Shown here piece after piece: positions 6,891 through 13,941 of a DNA stretch of 15,590 nucleotides (the first letter of the stretch is position 1; each line of letters starts with the position of its first letter). Position numbers and translations under genes: made by a program. The stretch comes from Cyclobacteriaceae bacterium (GTDB lineage Bacteria; Bacteroidota; Bacteroidia; Cytophagales; Cyclobacteriaceae): positions 1 to 15,590 of the forward strand of contig VFKK01000304.1 of NCBI GenBank assembly GCA_009885605.1, in the 5' to 3' direction. The notes below the pieces were generated by a model, which saw only the letters and a list, made by a program, of their open reading frames with translations, did not search any database and was not told where the DNA came from.

Positions 6891-6914
6891 AGGGTTGAAG
6901 AGGGCTTCAACCTT
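6891..6914 (+). terminator. Hairpin terminator after GH116 gene
   Basis: GGTTGAAG (6893-6900) pairs perfectly with CTTCAACC (6905-6912) around an AGGG loop. The stem extends by one G-T and one A-T pair into TTCTTCT. It lies 34 bases past the GH116 stop and closes the two-gene unit. Below it, up to about 7013, I see nothing else. Confidence 0.7.
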
Positions 6915-7019
6915 CTTCTAAATTGAAAGATTTCCATCCGAAATCCGCTACTATTCTTAACTAACTGTTGAATCCATAAAATTGACAAAAACGATAAACC
7001 CTAAAAACAGATATTGAGA

Positions 7020-7441
7020 ATGAGATCTAAACCTGCTTACTACAGGTTCTCTATTTTTGCGTTGACTTTTATTTCTTATCAATTAGTACAAGACAACATC
7101 AGACCCAATTACCAGGGCGACAATTTAATTATTAAGTATTTATTGGGAATTGCACCAAATTTTTTCCAAGTATTGGAATTCCAGCCTTGTTTGTCATTTT
7201 AATCCCGGAGCTCGCTAAAAAAAACAAAACTACTACCTGGTTGAATGATAAAAGGCACATAACCGCCAACGCCGTTTCGCTGATCGGGCTGTTATCGTGG
7301 GAATTTTTGCAAGTGACGACTACAAGGGGAAATTTTGATTGGAACGATGTTCTTTGGACTATAAATGGGGCTTTGATTTTTCAATTAATATGGACTAACA
7401 CCCCAGTCAGGCACAAGGAAGAAATTGAAAAAATAAAGTAA
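7020..7441 (+). pseudogene. Small membrane protein, frameshifted at a T run
   Basis: Two overlapping plus frames make one protein. The first starts at the ATG at 7020 (MRSKPAYYRFSIFALTFISY) and runs to GIAPNFF before drifting to a stop at 7202. The second frame continues PSIGIPALFVILIPELAKK and ends at 7441. The break falls in the run of six T at about 7160-7165; adding one T restores NFFPSIGIPALF. The rebuilt product of about 140 residues has three or four hydrophobic segments. It also carries FDWNDVLWTINGALIF, which recalls the Asp-Asn-rich turn of VanZ-like small membrane proteins, a weak resemblance. The change may be a true mutation, a phase-variable slip or a base-call error in a homopolymer. 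Confidence 0.65.
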
Positions 7442-7597
7442 AAAAAAGGCAGGCACTTTGATGTGTTTGGCAATAAGGGGAAGTACTAAAAATTCGCCAA
7501 TTTCGGATCCGCGCAAAGGTTGGGCAGCAGCAAATATCCGCTGCTTCTGAAAGCCGAAAATCGGTAAAGGCAATGTTAAACGATGCATTCCCAAAAA

Positions 7598-7936
7598 ATG
7601 ACAGCAAATAAACAGACTTTAAAGACCTGTATAAACGGACATCAATTTTTTAAAAGTTCTGTTTGTCCCACGTGCCCTATATGCGAAGAAGAAAGAAAAC
7701 CTAAGGATAATTTTTTATCACTACTCGGAGCACCAGCCAGACGAGCATTAGAAAAAGACGGAATTACCACCTTGGAGAAACTATCCACATACAGCGAAAA
7801 GGAAATTTTGACTTTACACGGAATGGGGAAAAGCACCCTACCGAAATTGAATGATGCATCAACAAAAGCAGGACTTTCACTGATCAAAAATAAATTAAAC
7901 TTACGATCAAAAAATGGAGATAACACCTGCACATAA
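7598..7936 (+). CDS. Zinc-ribbon / RNA polymerase alpha-CTD-like protein
   Basis: About 112 residues in two parts. The N-terminal part (TCINGHQFFKSSVCPTCPIC; Cys11, His15, Cys23, Cys26, Cys29 from this start) looks like a small zinc-binding ribbon. The C-terminal part, LGAPARRALEKDGITTLEKL to GMGKSTLPKLNDASTKAGLS, is a helix-hairpin-helix of the kind seen in the C-terminal domain of RNA polymerase alpha, which binds DNA and regulators. Stand-alone proteins of this type are common in Bacteroidota. Their role is unproven; DNA binding is the reasonable guess. I use the ATG at 7598 rather than the in-frame ATG at 7583 because relatives begin close to MTANKQTLKTC. The DUF2200 gene starts inside its last codons, which suggests coupled translation. 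Confidence 0.65.
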   Translation: MTANKQTLKTCINGHQFFKSSVCPTCPICEEERKPKDNFLSLLGAPARRALEKDGITTLEKLSTYSEKEILTLHGMGKSTLPKLNDASTKAGLSLIKNKLNLRSKNGDNTCT

Positions 7937-8279
7937 TGAGCGCATGGCAAAAATGACCTTTGCTACAGTGTATCCGCTTTATGTTACAAAAGTTGAAAGA
8001 AAAGGAAGAACAAAAGAAGAGTTGCATCAGATCATTGAGTGGCTGACAGGTTTTGACGAAAAATCAATTCAAGTACTCATTGACGAGAAAGCTACTTTTG
8101 AAACATTTTTTAATAAAGCAAATTTGAACACAAATGCTGACCTGATTAAAGGAGTAATTTGTGGGTATCGGATAGAAGAAATCGAAAATCCTCTGACAAA
8201 AAAAGTGAGGTATCTTGACAAGTTGGTGGACGAACTAGCGAATGGAAAAAAGATGGAGAAAATTTTAAGAACACAATAA
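7914..8279 (+). CDS. DUF2200 family protein
   Basis: A 121-residue cytosolic protein matching DUF2200 over its full length. It has AHNERMAKMTFATVYPLYVT, then KGRTKEELHQIIEWLTGFD, then ADLIKGVICGYRIEEIENPL, and ends KKVRYLDKLVDELANGKKME. The family is widespread and has no established function. The start at 7914 keeps the N-terminal HNERMAKM segment that relatives share; the ATG at 7944 would remove it. With the 7914 start it overlaps the preceding gene by 23 bases in another frame, so the two are probably translated from one message. Confidence 0.85.
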   Translation: MEITPAHNERMAKMTFATVYPLYVTKVERKGRTKEELHQIIEWLTGFDEKSIQVLIDEKATFETFFNKANLNTNADLIKGVICGYRIEEIENPLTKKVRYLDKLVDELANGKKMEKILRTQ

Positions 8280-8626
8280 ATGCGAATGGCGCAAACCGCC
8301 AAAAAGAAACTCGTTTAATTGATAAAGGAAGACAAATAGAAGCAGAAAAAGATCGAAGCCTCTCCACTGAGCCAACTCTCTGCTTGTTGAAATTGTCTTT
8401 GACAGAATTTTTTTAGAACCCCCAAATCAACTATCCTGACTATTTTTAAGATCCAATCCCGGAAAGCCAACTTTTCAAGGTTAGGAGATCAATCTCTAAA
8501 ATGAAATCGATCATCCTGAAAATTGCACTAGCAACAGGCAAACCAAGAATCTGATTTTGACCCTGCCATTCCAGCATTTTTTCTACCTTTGCGACTTCCA
8601 AAGATTTCATCCAAATCCATTCCCAA
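8280..8626. other. Intergenic stretch ahead of purH
   Basis: About 350 bases with no credible gene on either strand. A short hairpin, TGGCG-CAAAC-CGCCA (8287-8301), followed by AAAAAG may end the DUF2200 transcript, though the stem is only five pairs. A run of T (8409-8415) and a pyrimidine-rich part follow. The last 70 bases carry the putative purH promoter. Confidence 0.5.
8556..8591 (+). promoter_or_regulatory. Putative Bacteroidota-type purH promoter
   Basis: TACCTTTG at 8584-8591 fits the TAnnTTTG -7 element used by the Bacteroidota primary sigma factor. A TTTG at 8556-8559 could be the -33 element, but the 24-base spacing is a few bases longer than usual. Transcription would start about 30 bases before the purH ATG. 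Confidence 0.4.
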
Positions 8627-10153
8627 ATGGCAATCAAAAAAATAGAATCTGCCCTGATCTCTGTCTATTACAAAGACAATCTTGAACCTATCATCGCTCT
8701 GCTGAAAAAGCACGGGGTAAAAATCTACTCTACCGGTGGTACTCAGCAGTTTATCGAGGAGCAAGGCGCAGCAGTAATCCCTGTGGAAGAACTTACAGGC
8801 TACCCTTCCATCTTTGGAGGAAGAGTAAAAACCCTTCACCCAGCTGTTTTCGGTGGCATTCTTTACAGAAGAGAAAATGGCCAGGATCTGGCTCAGGCTG
8901 CAGAATTTAACATTCCGGCGATTGATTTGGTAATCGTGGATTTGTATCCGTTTGAGGAAACAGTTGCTTCCGGAGCTGGAGAAGCTGAGGTGATCGAGAA
9001 AATCGATATCGGAGGAATTTCCCTCATCCGTGCTGCCGCAAAGAATTTTAAAGACGTGACCATTATCGCTTCGAAAGCCCAATACGCCGAATTGGAAGCC
9101 AAACTTGCTGAGCAAGACGGCGGAACCACCCTCGCTGACAGACATTATTTCGCAGCGCAGGCTTTCCAGGTTTCTTCCAATTACGACACTCATATTTTTA
9201 ATTACTTCAACCAAACTGAGAATATCCCGGCGCTGAAGGTTTCTGAAACCAAAGAAAAAGCACTCAGATACGGGGAAAACCCACATCAGTCGGCTCATTT
9301 CTATGGCAACATGGAAGACCTTTTCGACCAATTAAACGGCAAAGAATTATCCTACAACAACCTCGTGGACGTAGATGCAGCCGTTGCGCTGATCGCTGAA
9401 TTCCCGGGACAAACTGCCTTTGCAATCCTGAAGCATACCAATGCGTGCGGCGTTGCGGTAGCACCCACAGTGAAAGAGGCGTATCTGAAATCTTTCGAAG
9501 CAGATACTACTTCCGCTTTTGGAGGTGTATTGGTGACGAATCAGACGGTAGACTTGTCAGCAGCTCAGGAAATGCAAAGCCTTTTCTTCGAAGTATTGAT
9601 CGCACCTGAGTTTACAGAAGATGCTTTGGCACTTTTGAAAACCAAGAAAAACAGAATCCTGCTTCGCCAGAAAATGCAGCTTTCAGGCACCAAGCAAATC
9701 AAAACCTTGCTCAACGGAATCATCGAGCAGGACAAGGATCTGGCAACTGAGACTAAAGCGGATTTCAAAGTGGCTACGAAAAAAGCTCCGACAGAAGCGG
9801 AATTGGATTCACTGGTTTTCGCCGCTAAAATCTGCAAACACACCAAGTCTAATACTATTATTCTGAGCAATGATTCGCAGCTTTTCTCAAGCGGTGTGGG
9901 TCAGACTTCCCGAGTTGATGCGTTGAGACAGGCAATTGAAAAAGCGAAGGCTTTCGGGTTTGATCTGAAAGGCGCAGTAATGGCTTCAGATGCTTTCTTC
10001 CCATTCCCGGATTGTGTCGAAATCGCAGACGAGGCAGGAATCACAGCAGTGGTGCAGCCGGGTGGATCGATCAAAGATCAGGACAGCATCGACTACTGCG
10101 ACGCTCACGGCATGGCGATGGTGATGACGGGAGTGAGGCATTTTAAGCATTAA
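8627..10153 (+). CDS. purH: Bifunctional AICAR formyltransferase / IMP cyclohydrolase
   Basis: Full-length PurH of 508 residues, normal for the family. It carries out the last two steps of purine synthesis: formylation of AICAR with 10-formyl-tetrahydrofolate, then ring closure to IMP in the cytosol. The N-terminal cyclohydrolase domain (about 1-190) shows IYSTGGTQQFIEE, the GRVKTLHP loop and the IDIGGISLIRAAAKN segment. The transformylase domain follows, with ALRYGENPHQSA (about 212-223) and the catalytic Lys-His pair 269-270 in AILKHTNACGVAV. It continues with SAFGG near 296-300 and the C-terminal QPGGSIKDQDSIDYCDAHGM. The start (MAIKKIESALISVY) is typical. It is a single gene, converging on the YciO-type gene downstream with only about 60 bases between, and no clear hairpin there. 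This marks where ordinary chromosome resumes after the accessory stretch. Confidence 0.97.
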   Translation: MAIKKIESALISVYYKDNLEPIIALLKKHGVKIYSTGGTQQFIEEQGAAVIPVEELTGYPSIFGGRVKTLHPAVFGGILYRRENGQDLAQAAEFNIPAIDLVIVDLYPFEETVASGAGEAEVIEKIDIGGISLIRAAAKNFKDVTIIASKAQYAELEAKLAEQDGGTTLADRHYFAAQAFQVSSNYDTHIFNYFNQTENIPALKVSETKEKALRYGENPHQSAHFYGNMEDLFDQLNGKELSYNNLVDVDAAVALIAEFPGQTAFAILKHTNACGVAVAPTVKEAYLKSFEADTTSAFGGVLVTNQTVDLSAAQEMQSLFFEVLIAPEFTEDALALLKTKKNRILLRQKMQLSGTKQIKTLLNGIIEQDKDLATETKADFKVATKKAPTEAELDSLVFAAKICKHTKSNTIILSNDSQLFSSGVGQTSRVDALRQAIEKAKAFGFDLKGAVMASDAFFPFPDCVEIADEAGITAVVQPGGSIKDQDSIDYCDAHGMAMVMTGVRHFKH

Positions 10154-10212
10154 AAACAAAAAAAATTTCAGTTAAAATCAGGACGTGACAATTATCTCTT
10201 GTGTCTTGAATC

Positions 10213-10842
10213 TTAAATAATATCTTCCAACTGCCCCAAACCCTGCCGGATAATTTCCACATCATCAGCGGTGCAATCCAGAATAGTCGAGGCGACATTT
10301 TGCCCGTAACCTCCATCAATTACCAAATCAACCAAATGTTGGTATTTTTCAAAAATCAATTCAGGATCGGTGCTGTATTCTACCACATCGTCCTCATCCC
10401 GAATCGATGTTGTCAAAATAGGATGGCCTAATTCCTCCACCAAAAGCCTGGGAATGGTATGAGCGGGAACCCGGATTCCAATCGTTTTCTTATTGCTGTG
10501 TAAAATCTTCGGCACTACATTACTTGCTTCCAAAATGAAGGTGAAAGGACCCGGGAGGCCCTTTTTCATCATTTTGAAAACCGGTTTAGTGATCACCCTT
10601 GTGTACTGAGCAATGTTTCCCAAGTCAGCGCAAATGATTGAAAAATTATGCTTCTTAGGGTTTATTCCCTTGATTTTGCAAATCTTTTCAACCGCTCGCT
10701 GATTTGTGATATCGCAACCCATCCCGTAAACTGTATCTGTCGGATAGATGACTATTCCGCCATTTCTCAGGATATCTACAGCTTGCTTAACCTTTTTCGG
10801 ATCAGGGTTTTCTTCATAAAGACGTATAAATTCAGCTGGCAT
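10213..10842 (-). CDS. YciO/Sua5/YrdC-family protein
   Basis: A 209-residue single-domain protein of the Sua5/YrdC/YciO fold. The members with known function make L-threonylcarbamoyladenylate from threonine, bicarbonate and ATP for the t6A37 modification of tRNAs decoding ANN codons. Visible motifs are VIYPTDTVYGMGCD (31-44), KIKGINPKKHNFSI (56-69), PGPFTFIL (97-104), TIGIRVP (120-126) and ASTILDC (184-190). The HNFSIIC wording and the length resemble E. coli YciO more than YrdC. YciO is a weaker enzyme of uncertain role, so the t6A assignment is tentative unless no other copy exists in the genome. Its start overlaps the end of the upstream Nudix gene by 11 bases, implying one transcript and coupled translation. 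Confidence 0.85.
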   Translation of the reverse strand: MPAEFIRLYEENPDPKKVKQAVDILRNGGIVIYPTDTVYGMGCDITNQRAVEKICKIKGINPKKHNFSIICADLGNIAQYTRVITKPVFKMMKKGLPGPFTFILEASNVVPKILHSNKKTIGIRVPAHTIPRLLVEELGHPILTTSIRDEDDVVEYSTDPELIFEKYQHLVDLVIDGGYGQNVASTILDCTADDVEIIRQGLGQLEDII

Positions 10843-11278
10843 TTTTTTGAGTTTGAGTATCCTTCACTATTAATTTCTGTACAGGGTTCCAAAATCTATC
10901 CAATTCCTGCACGATGGGCAAATCTGCCGAAGCCCAATTGACTGAAAACAACTCCTCTTTAGTCAGCCATCGAACTTCTTCATGCTCCAAAAGCTGAATC
11001 AATCCTGATTCCCATGTACAAAGGAATGGCAATAATCTAATTGCCTTGTCAGGAGAATAAAAAAATTCACATGGACTCATGGCAATTACAATTCTGATCA
11101 AAATGTTCAATTCCTCCTGGATTTCACGTAAAAGACAATCTTCGGACAATTCACCTTGTTCGACTTTCCCTCCGGGAAACTCCCAAAGCCCGGGCAGACT
11201 CATCGCAGCAGATCGCTTTGCACATAAAATTTTCCCTCCAAAAGAAATAACCGCACAGGTCACCGGAATTAATTTCAT
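10832..11278 (-). CDS. Nudix hydrolase, MutT-like
   Basis: A 148-residue Nudix protein likely to hydrolyse an oxidised or damaged nucleoside triphosphate such as 8-oxo-dGTP, keeping it out of DNA. The Nudix box spans residues 37-59 (GKVEQGELSEDCLLREIQEE, then LNI): Gly37, Glu43, Arg51, Glu52, Glu55 and Glu56 are all present. The usual Gly three residues from the end is Asn58, which occurs in some family members. The substrate-side segment LPGLWEFPGGK is MutT-like. The frame can be opened at a TTG at 11293, but the ATG at 11278 gives the normal MKLIPVTCAVI start. It overlaps the following YciO-type gene and is divergent from mltG. Confidence 0.85.
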   Translation of the reverse strand: MKLIPVTCAVISFGGKILCAKRSAAMSLPGLWEFPGGKVEQGELSEDCLLREIQEELNILIRIVIAMSPCEFFYSPDKAIRLLPFLCTWESGLIQLLEHEEVRWLTKEELFSVNWASADLPIVQELDRFWNPVQKLIVKDTQTQKNAS

Positions 11279-11378
11279 GGCACAATGTACCAAGTACCTC
11301 TAACAAAGTATATGGCATGAATTAAGAAAGGGAGAACCCAATCGTTCAAACCACAAACTCAGACTTGGGTTTTTTCCC

Positions 11379-11393
11379 TATTTTTGACCCCGT
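11379..11393 (+). promoter_or_regulatory. Putative -7 element right at the mltG start
   Basis: TATTTTTG (11379-11386) fits TAnnTTTG, and only seven bases separate it from the mltG ATG. If used, the message would be leaderless or nearly so, or translation would begin at a later in-frame ATG (11424). No convincing -33 TTTG is seen at normal spacing. Confidence 0.35.
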
Positions 11394-12437
11394 ATGCTAA
11401 GCGAAAAAAGAAAAAAACAATTTATGGTCGTAATGATCGGCACTTCGGTCCTGATGATCACACTCACTTTCTATTTCTATCAGGTGTTTTTCAGCCCCAA
11501 CACTCTGATTGATTTGGAGACTAATTATATGCTCAAAATCAAAAGCAATGATACCTATAAGAATGTTGCTGATGAGCTTTTTGAAAAGGCTGTGATTAAC
11601 GACGCCCTCAGCTTTGGATTTGTGGCTAAACTCTTGGGCTATCAGGAAGCTGTAAAACCTGGATTGTATACCGTCACACCCCGAATGAGCAACCTGGATT
11701 TGGTCAGAATGCTCAGATCCGGAAGGCAAACGCCCGTTCGGATTACTTTCAACAACGTCCGGACAAAAGAGGATTTGGCTGAGAAAATCACAGCAAACCT
11801 GGAAGTTTCAGAAACACAGTTTCTCGAGATGATAAAGGACTCGGTTTACATCCGGAAGTTTGACTTCGATGAAGAAACCATCATGAGTATGTTTATCCCA
11901 AACACTTATGAGGTGTGGTGGAATATCGCCCCGGATGCGCTTTTTGATCGAATGTATAAGGAATATCAATCCTTCTGGACTGAAGAGAGAAAAGCCAAAG
12001 CAGCTAAGATTGGTCTCAACCCTAAAAAAGTCAGCGCACTTGCTTCCATTGTACAGGCTGAATCTCAAAAATCGGACGAGCGACCAAGAATAGCAGGAGT
12101 CTATCTCAATCGCCTTCGAATCGGGATGCCACTTCAAGCTGACCCTACGCTTGTTTTTGCGGCAGGAGACTTCAGCATTAAGCGACTTACAGGAGTGCAT
12201 ATGGCAATCGACAGTCCCTACAACACCTACAAATATGCCGGTCTTCCTCCCGGCCCGATCAATCTACCAGATATCAATTCTCTGGAGTCAGTGCTCAATT
12301 CAGAAAATCACAAATTCATGTATTTCTGTGCCAGGGAAGATTTTTCTGGCTATCATGCCTTCGCAGAAAATTACAATGATCACATGGCAAATGCCCGTCG
12401 ATATCAGCGTGCACTAAATGCTGCCAAAATCTTCTGA
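11394..12437 (+). CDS. mltG: Endolytic murein transglycosylase
   Basis: A 347-residue MltG/YceG-family protein that cuts nascent peptidoglycan strands at the inner membrane and so ends glycan polymerisation. One membrane anchor lies at about 10-32 after a basic MLSEKRKKQF. A LysM-like segment (about 48-110, ending YTVTPRMSNLDLVRMLRSG) and the catalytic YceG domain follow in the periplasm. The catalytic Glu is Glu223 in ASIVQAESQKSDERPRIAGV. Other conserved pieces are YLNRLRIGMPLQADPT, SPYNTYKYAGLPPGPI and the ending FAENYNDHMANARRYQ. Length is normal. The thioesterase ATG follows after two bases, so the two are co-translated or tightly coupled. Confidence 0.95.
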   Translation: MLSEKRKKQFMVVMIGTSVLMITLTFYFYQVFFSPNTLIDLETNYMLKIKSNDTYKNVADELFEKAVINDALSFGFVAKLLGYQEAVKPGLYTVTPRMSNLDLVRMLRSGRQTPVRITFNNVRTKEDLAEKITANLEVSETQFLEMIKDSVYIRKFDFDEETIMSMFIPNTYEVWWNIAPDALFDRMYKEYQSFWTEERKAKAAKIGLNPKKVSALASIVQAESQKSDERPRIAGVYLNRLRIGMPLQADPTLVFAAGDFSIKRLTGVHMAIDSPYNTYKYAGLPPGPINLPDINSLESVLNSENHKFMYFCAREDFSGYHAFAENYNDHMANARRYQRALNAAKIF

Positions 12438-12439
12438 TC

Positions 12440-12844
12440 ATGTACACTGCCGAAACTCAGATTCGCGTCCGCTATGCCGAAACCGATCAGATGAGCTATG
12501 TCTACTATGGCAACTATGCGATGTATTTTGAGGTGGCGCGAGTGGAAGCGATGCGGAGTGTCAACTTTTCTTACAAGCAAATGGAGGAAGAGGGCGTGAT
12601 GATGCCTGTGCTGGAAAGCTATTTCAAATACCATAAGCCCGGGAAGTACGATGAACTCCTGACCATCAAAACTAAAATTCCTGTTATGCCGGGGGTGCGT
12701 ATCCGGTTCGAATACGAGGTCTATAACGAACAATCAGACTTGATCACTGAAGGCTGGTCCACCTTGGCTTTTCTCAAAAAAGACACGCATCAACCGACCA
12801 GACCACCACAGAATTTGTTAGCTTTATTGAAACCATTTTTTTAA
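12440..12844 (+). CDS. Hotdog-fold acyl-CoA thioesterase (4HBT/YbgC type)
   Basis: A 134-residue single hotdog domain of the 4-hydroxybenzoyl-CoA thioesterase/YbgC class, expected to cleave an acyl-CoA in the cytosol; the acyl group is unknown. The signature is RVRYAETDQMSYVYYGNYAM (9-28), with the catalytic Asp16. The Gly that normally follows the Met in DQMG is Ser here (Ser19). GWSTLAFLKKDTHQPTRPPQ near the end is the usual closing strand. The ATG lies two bases past the mltG stop, and the BrkB-type gene starts 14 bases after its own end. This gives a three-gene unit in which an envelope function (mltG, BrkB) flanks a lipid-related enzyme. Confidence 0.9.
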   Translation: MYTAETQIRVRYAETDQMSYVYYGNYAMYFEVARVEAMRSVNFSYKQMEEEGVMMPVLESYFKYHKPGKYDELLTIKTKIPVMPGVRIRFEYEVYNEQSDLITEGWSTLAFLKKDTHQPTRPPQNLLALLKPFF

Positions 12845-12858
12845 TCAAATAAGTCAAA

Positions 12859-13842
12859 GTGGTAAAAAAGAGAGTTAAATTCTTAATGGATTTGCTGAAG
12901 GTGCAAGCTAAACGGCTTCAAAAATTCCACTTCGGAGACCCGGACAAAAACCTGTATGAGGTTGGGAAGCTTTTTATTTACCAGTTACAAAAAGACGACA
13001 TCAGCGAGCGGGCCGGTTCGATGGCTTTCAGTTTCACTCTTGCCCTATTCCCGCTTCTGCTTTTTGTTCTGAATATGATTCCCTATCTGCAAGACCTATT
13101 CCCCTTGGTGACTACAGATAATATTCTGCTGTTTGTTCAGGAGATCCTGCCGGGAGAAATCTATTCCCAACTTGAAAACACCATTCTCGACATTATTTCC
13201 AAGCCGAGGCAAAGCTTGCTGTCCATCGGTTTTTTCTTTGCCCTTTTTTCATCTTCACAAGGGGTGATTTCGATGATGGACTCATTCAACTCGGTTTATC
13301 AAACAAGAGATGACCGGGGTTTTATGAAAGGAAGATTGATTTCCGTAGCGATCTTATTTGTGCTAGTCGTAGCGATTTGCGTGGCAAGCAGCATTATGAT
13401 TTTTGGAAATATTTTGATCGTGGGCTTGGAAAATCTTCAGCTTTTCAACTCAAACTTTATGATTTTTTTATTTACGACTCTTAAGTTTCTGGTTCTTTTG
13501 GGCGTATTTTATTTCACAACTGCATTTATTTTTCGTTTTGCTCCGGCGGTTCATGACAGATGGCATTTCTTTTCCATTGGTTCCCAAGTTGCCGGATTGC
13601 TGATCACGTTCGCATTTTACGGATTCAGTTACTACCTCAATAATTTCGCCAGCTACAATAAGTTGTATGGATCTATCGGCACCCTGATCGGCTTGATGCT
13701 TTGGCTTTGGGTCACTTCTTTGATCATCCTGATATCTTTTGAAGTCAATGTCACTTTAGACTTGTTGGATGTGCGAAAGAAAGGTGAGCCTGTCGAAAAA
13801 TTAAAGACTTCGAGATTAATCAATCCCGAGCCAAAGAGCTGA
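12859..13842 (+). CDS. YihY/BrkB family inner-membrane protein
   Basis: A 327-residue integral membrane protein of the YihY/virulence factor BrkB (formerly mis-called RNase BN) family. About six membrane segments are visible, near 54-76, 118-137, 160-190, 203-226, 236-258 and 271-297. Family hallmarks are the charged RAGSMAFSFTLALFPLLLFV entry, SSSQGVISMMDSFNSVYQ (131-148) and the last-helix run YNKLYGSIGTLIGLMLWLW. Role and substrate are not established; transport or lipid movement has been proposed for relatives. A GTG at 12859 opens the frame, and an ATG at 12886 is an alternative that removes nine residues. It closes the mltG operon and is followed by a 9-bp hairpin. Confidence 0.9.
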   Translation: MVKKRVKFLMDLLKVQAKRLQKFHFGDPDKNLYEVGKLFIYQLQKDDISERAGSMAFSFTLALFPLLLFVLNMIPYLQDLFPLVTTDNILLFVQEILPGEIYSQLENTILDIISKPRQSLLSIGFFFALFSSSQGVISMMDSFNSVYQTRDDRGFMKGRLISVAILFVLVVAICVASSIMIFGNILIVGLENLQLFNSNFMIFLFTTLKFLVLLGVFYFTTAFIFRFAPAVHDRWHFFSIGSQVAGLLITFAFYGFSYYLNNFASYNKLYGSIGTLIGLMLWLWVTSLIILISFEVNVTLDLLDVRKKGEPVEKLKTSRLINPEPKS

Positions 13843-13848
13843 AAATGA

Positions 13849-13877
13849 AAAGAAAGTCTCTAAAACATACTTTCTTT
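13849..13877 (+). terminator. Possible terminator after BrkB-type gene
   Basis: AAAGAAAGT (13849-13857) pairs with ACTTTCTTT (13869-13877) around an 11-base loop. It is AT-rich and therefore weak, but sits seven bases past the stop and ends in three T. Confidence 0.45.
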
Positions 13878-13941
13878 AAGCTATTCACTAGCTGTATATT
13901 AGATTGATTTTACAACCTTCCATCCCAAATCACTCAATTTT

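Noticed and set aside
8340..8400. Minus-strand GGCTCAGTGGAGAG resembles a tRNA D-arm.
   Set aside because: No anticodon arm, no T-arm (GTTCGA) and no acceptor pairing follow, so it is not a tRNA.
8528..9331. Long minus-strand frame of 267 codons opposite purH.
   Set aside because: It is the antisense shadow of purH; the plus frame is unmistakably PurH and the minus product has no recognisable domain.
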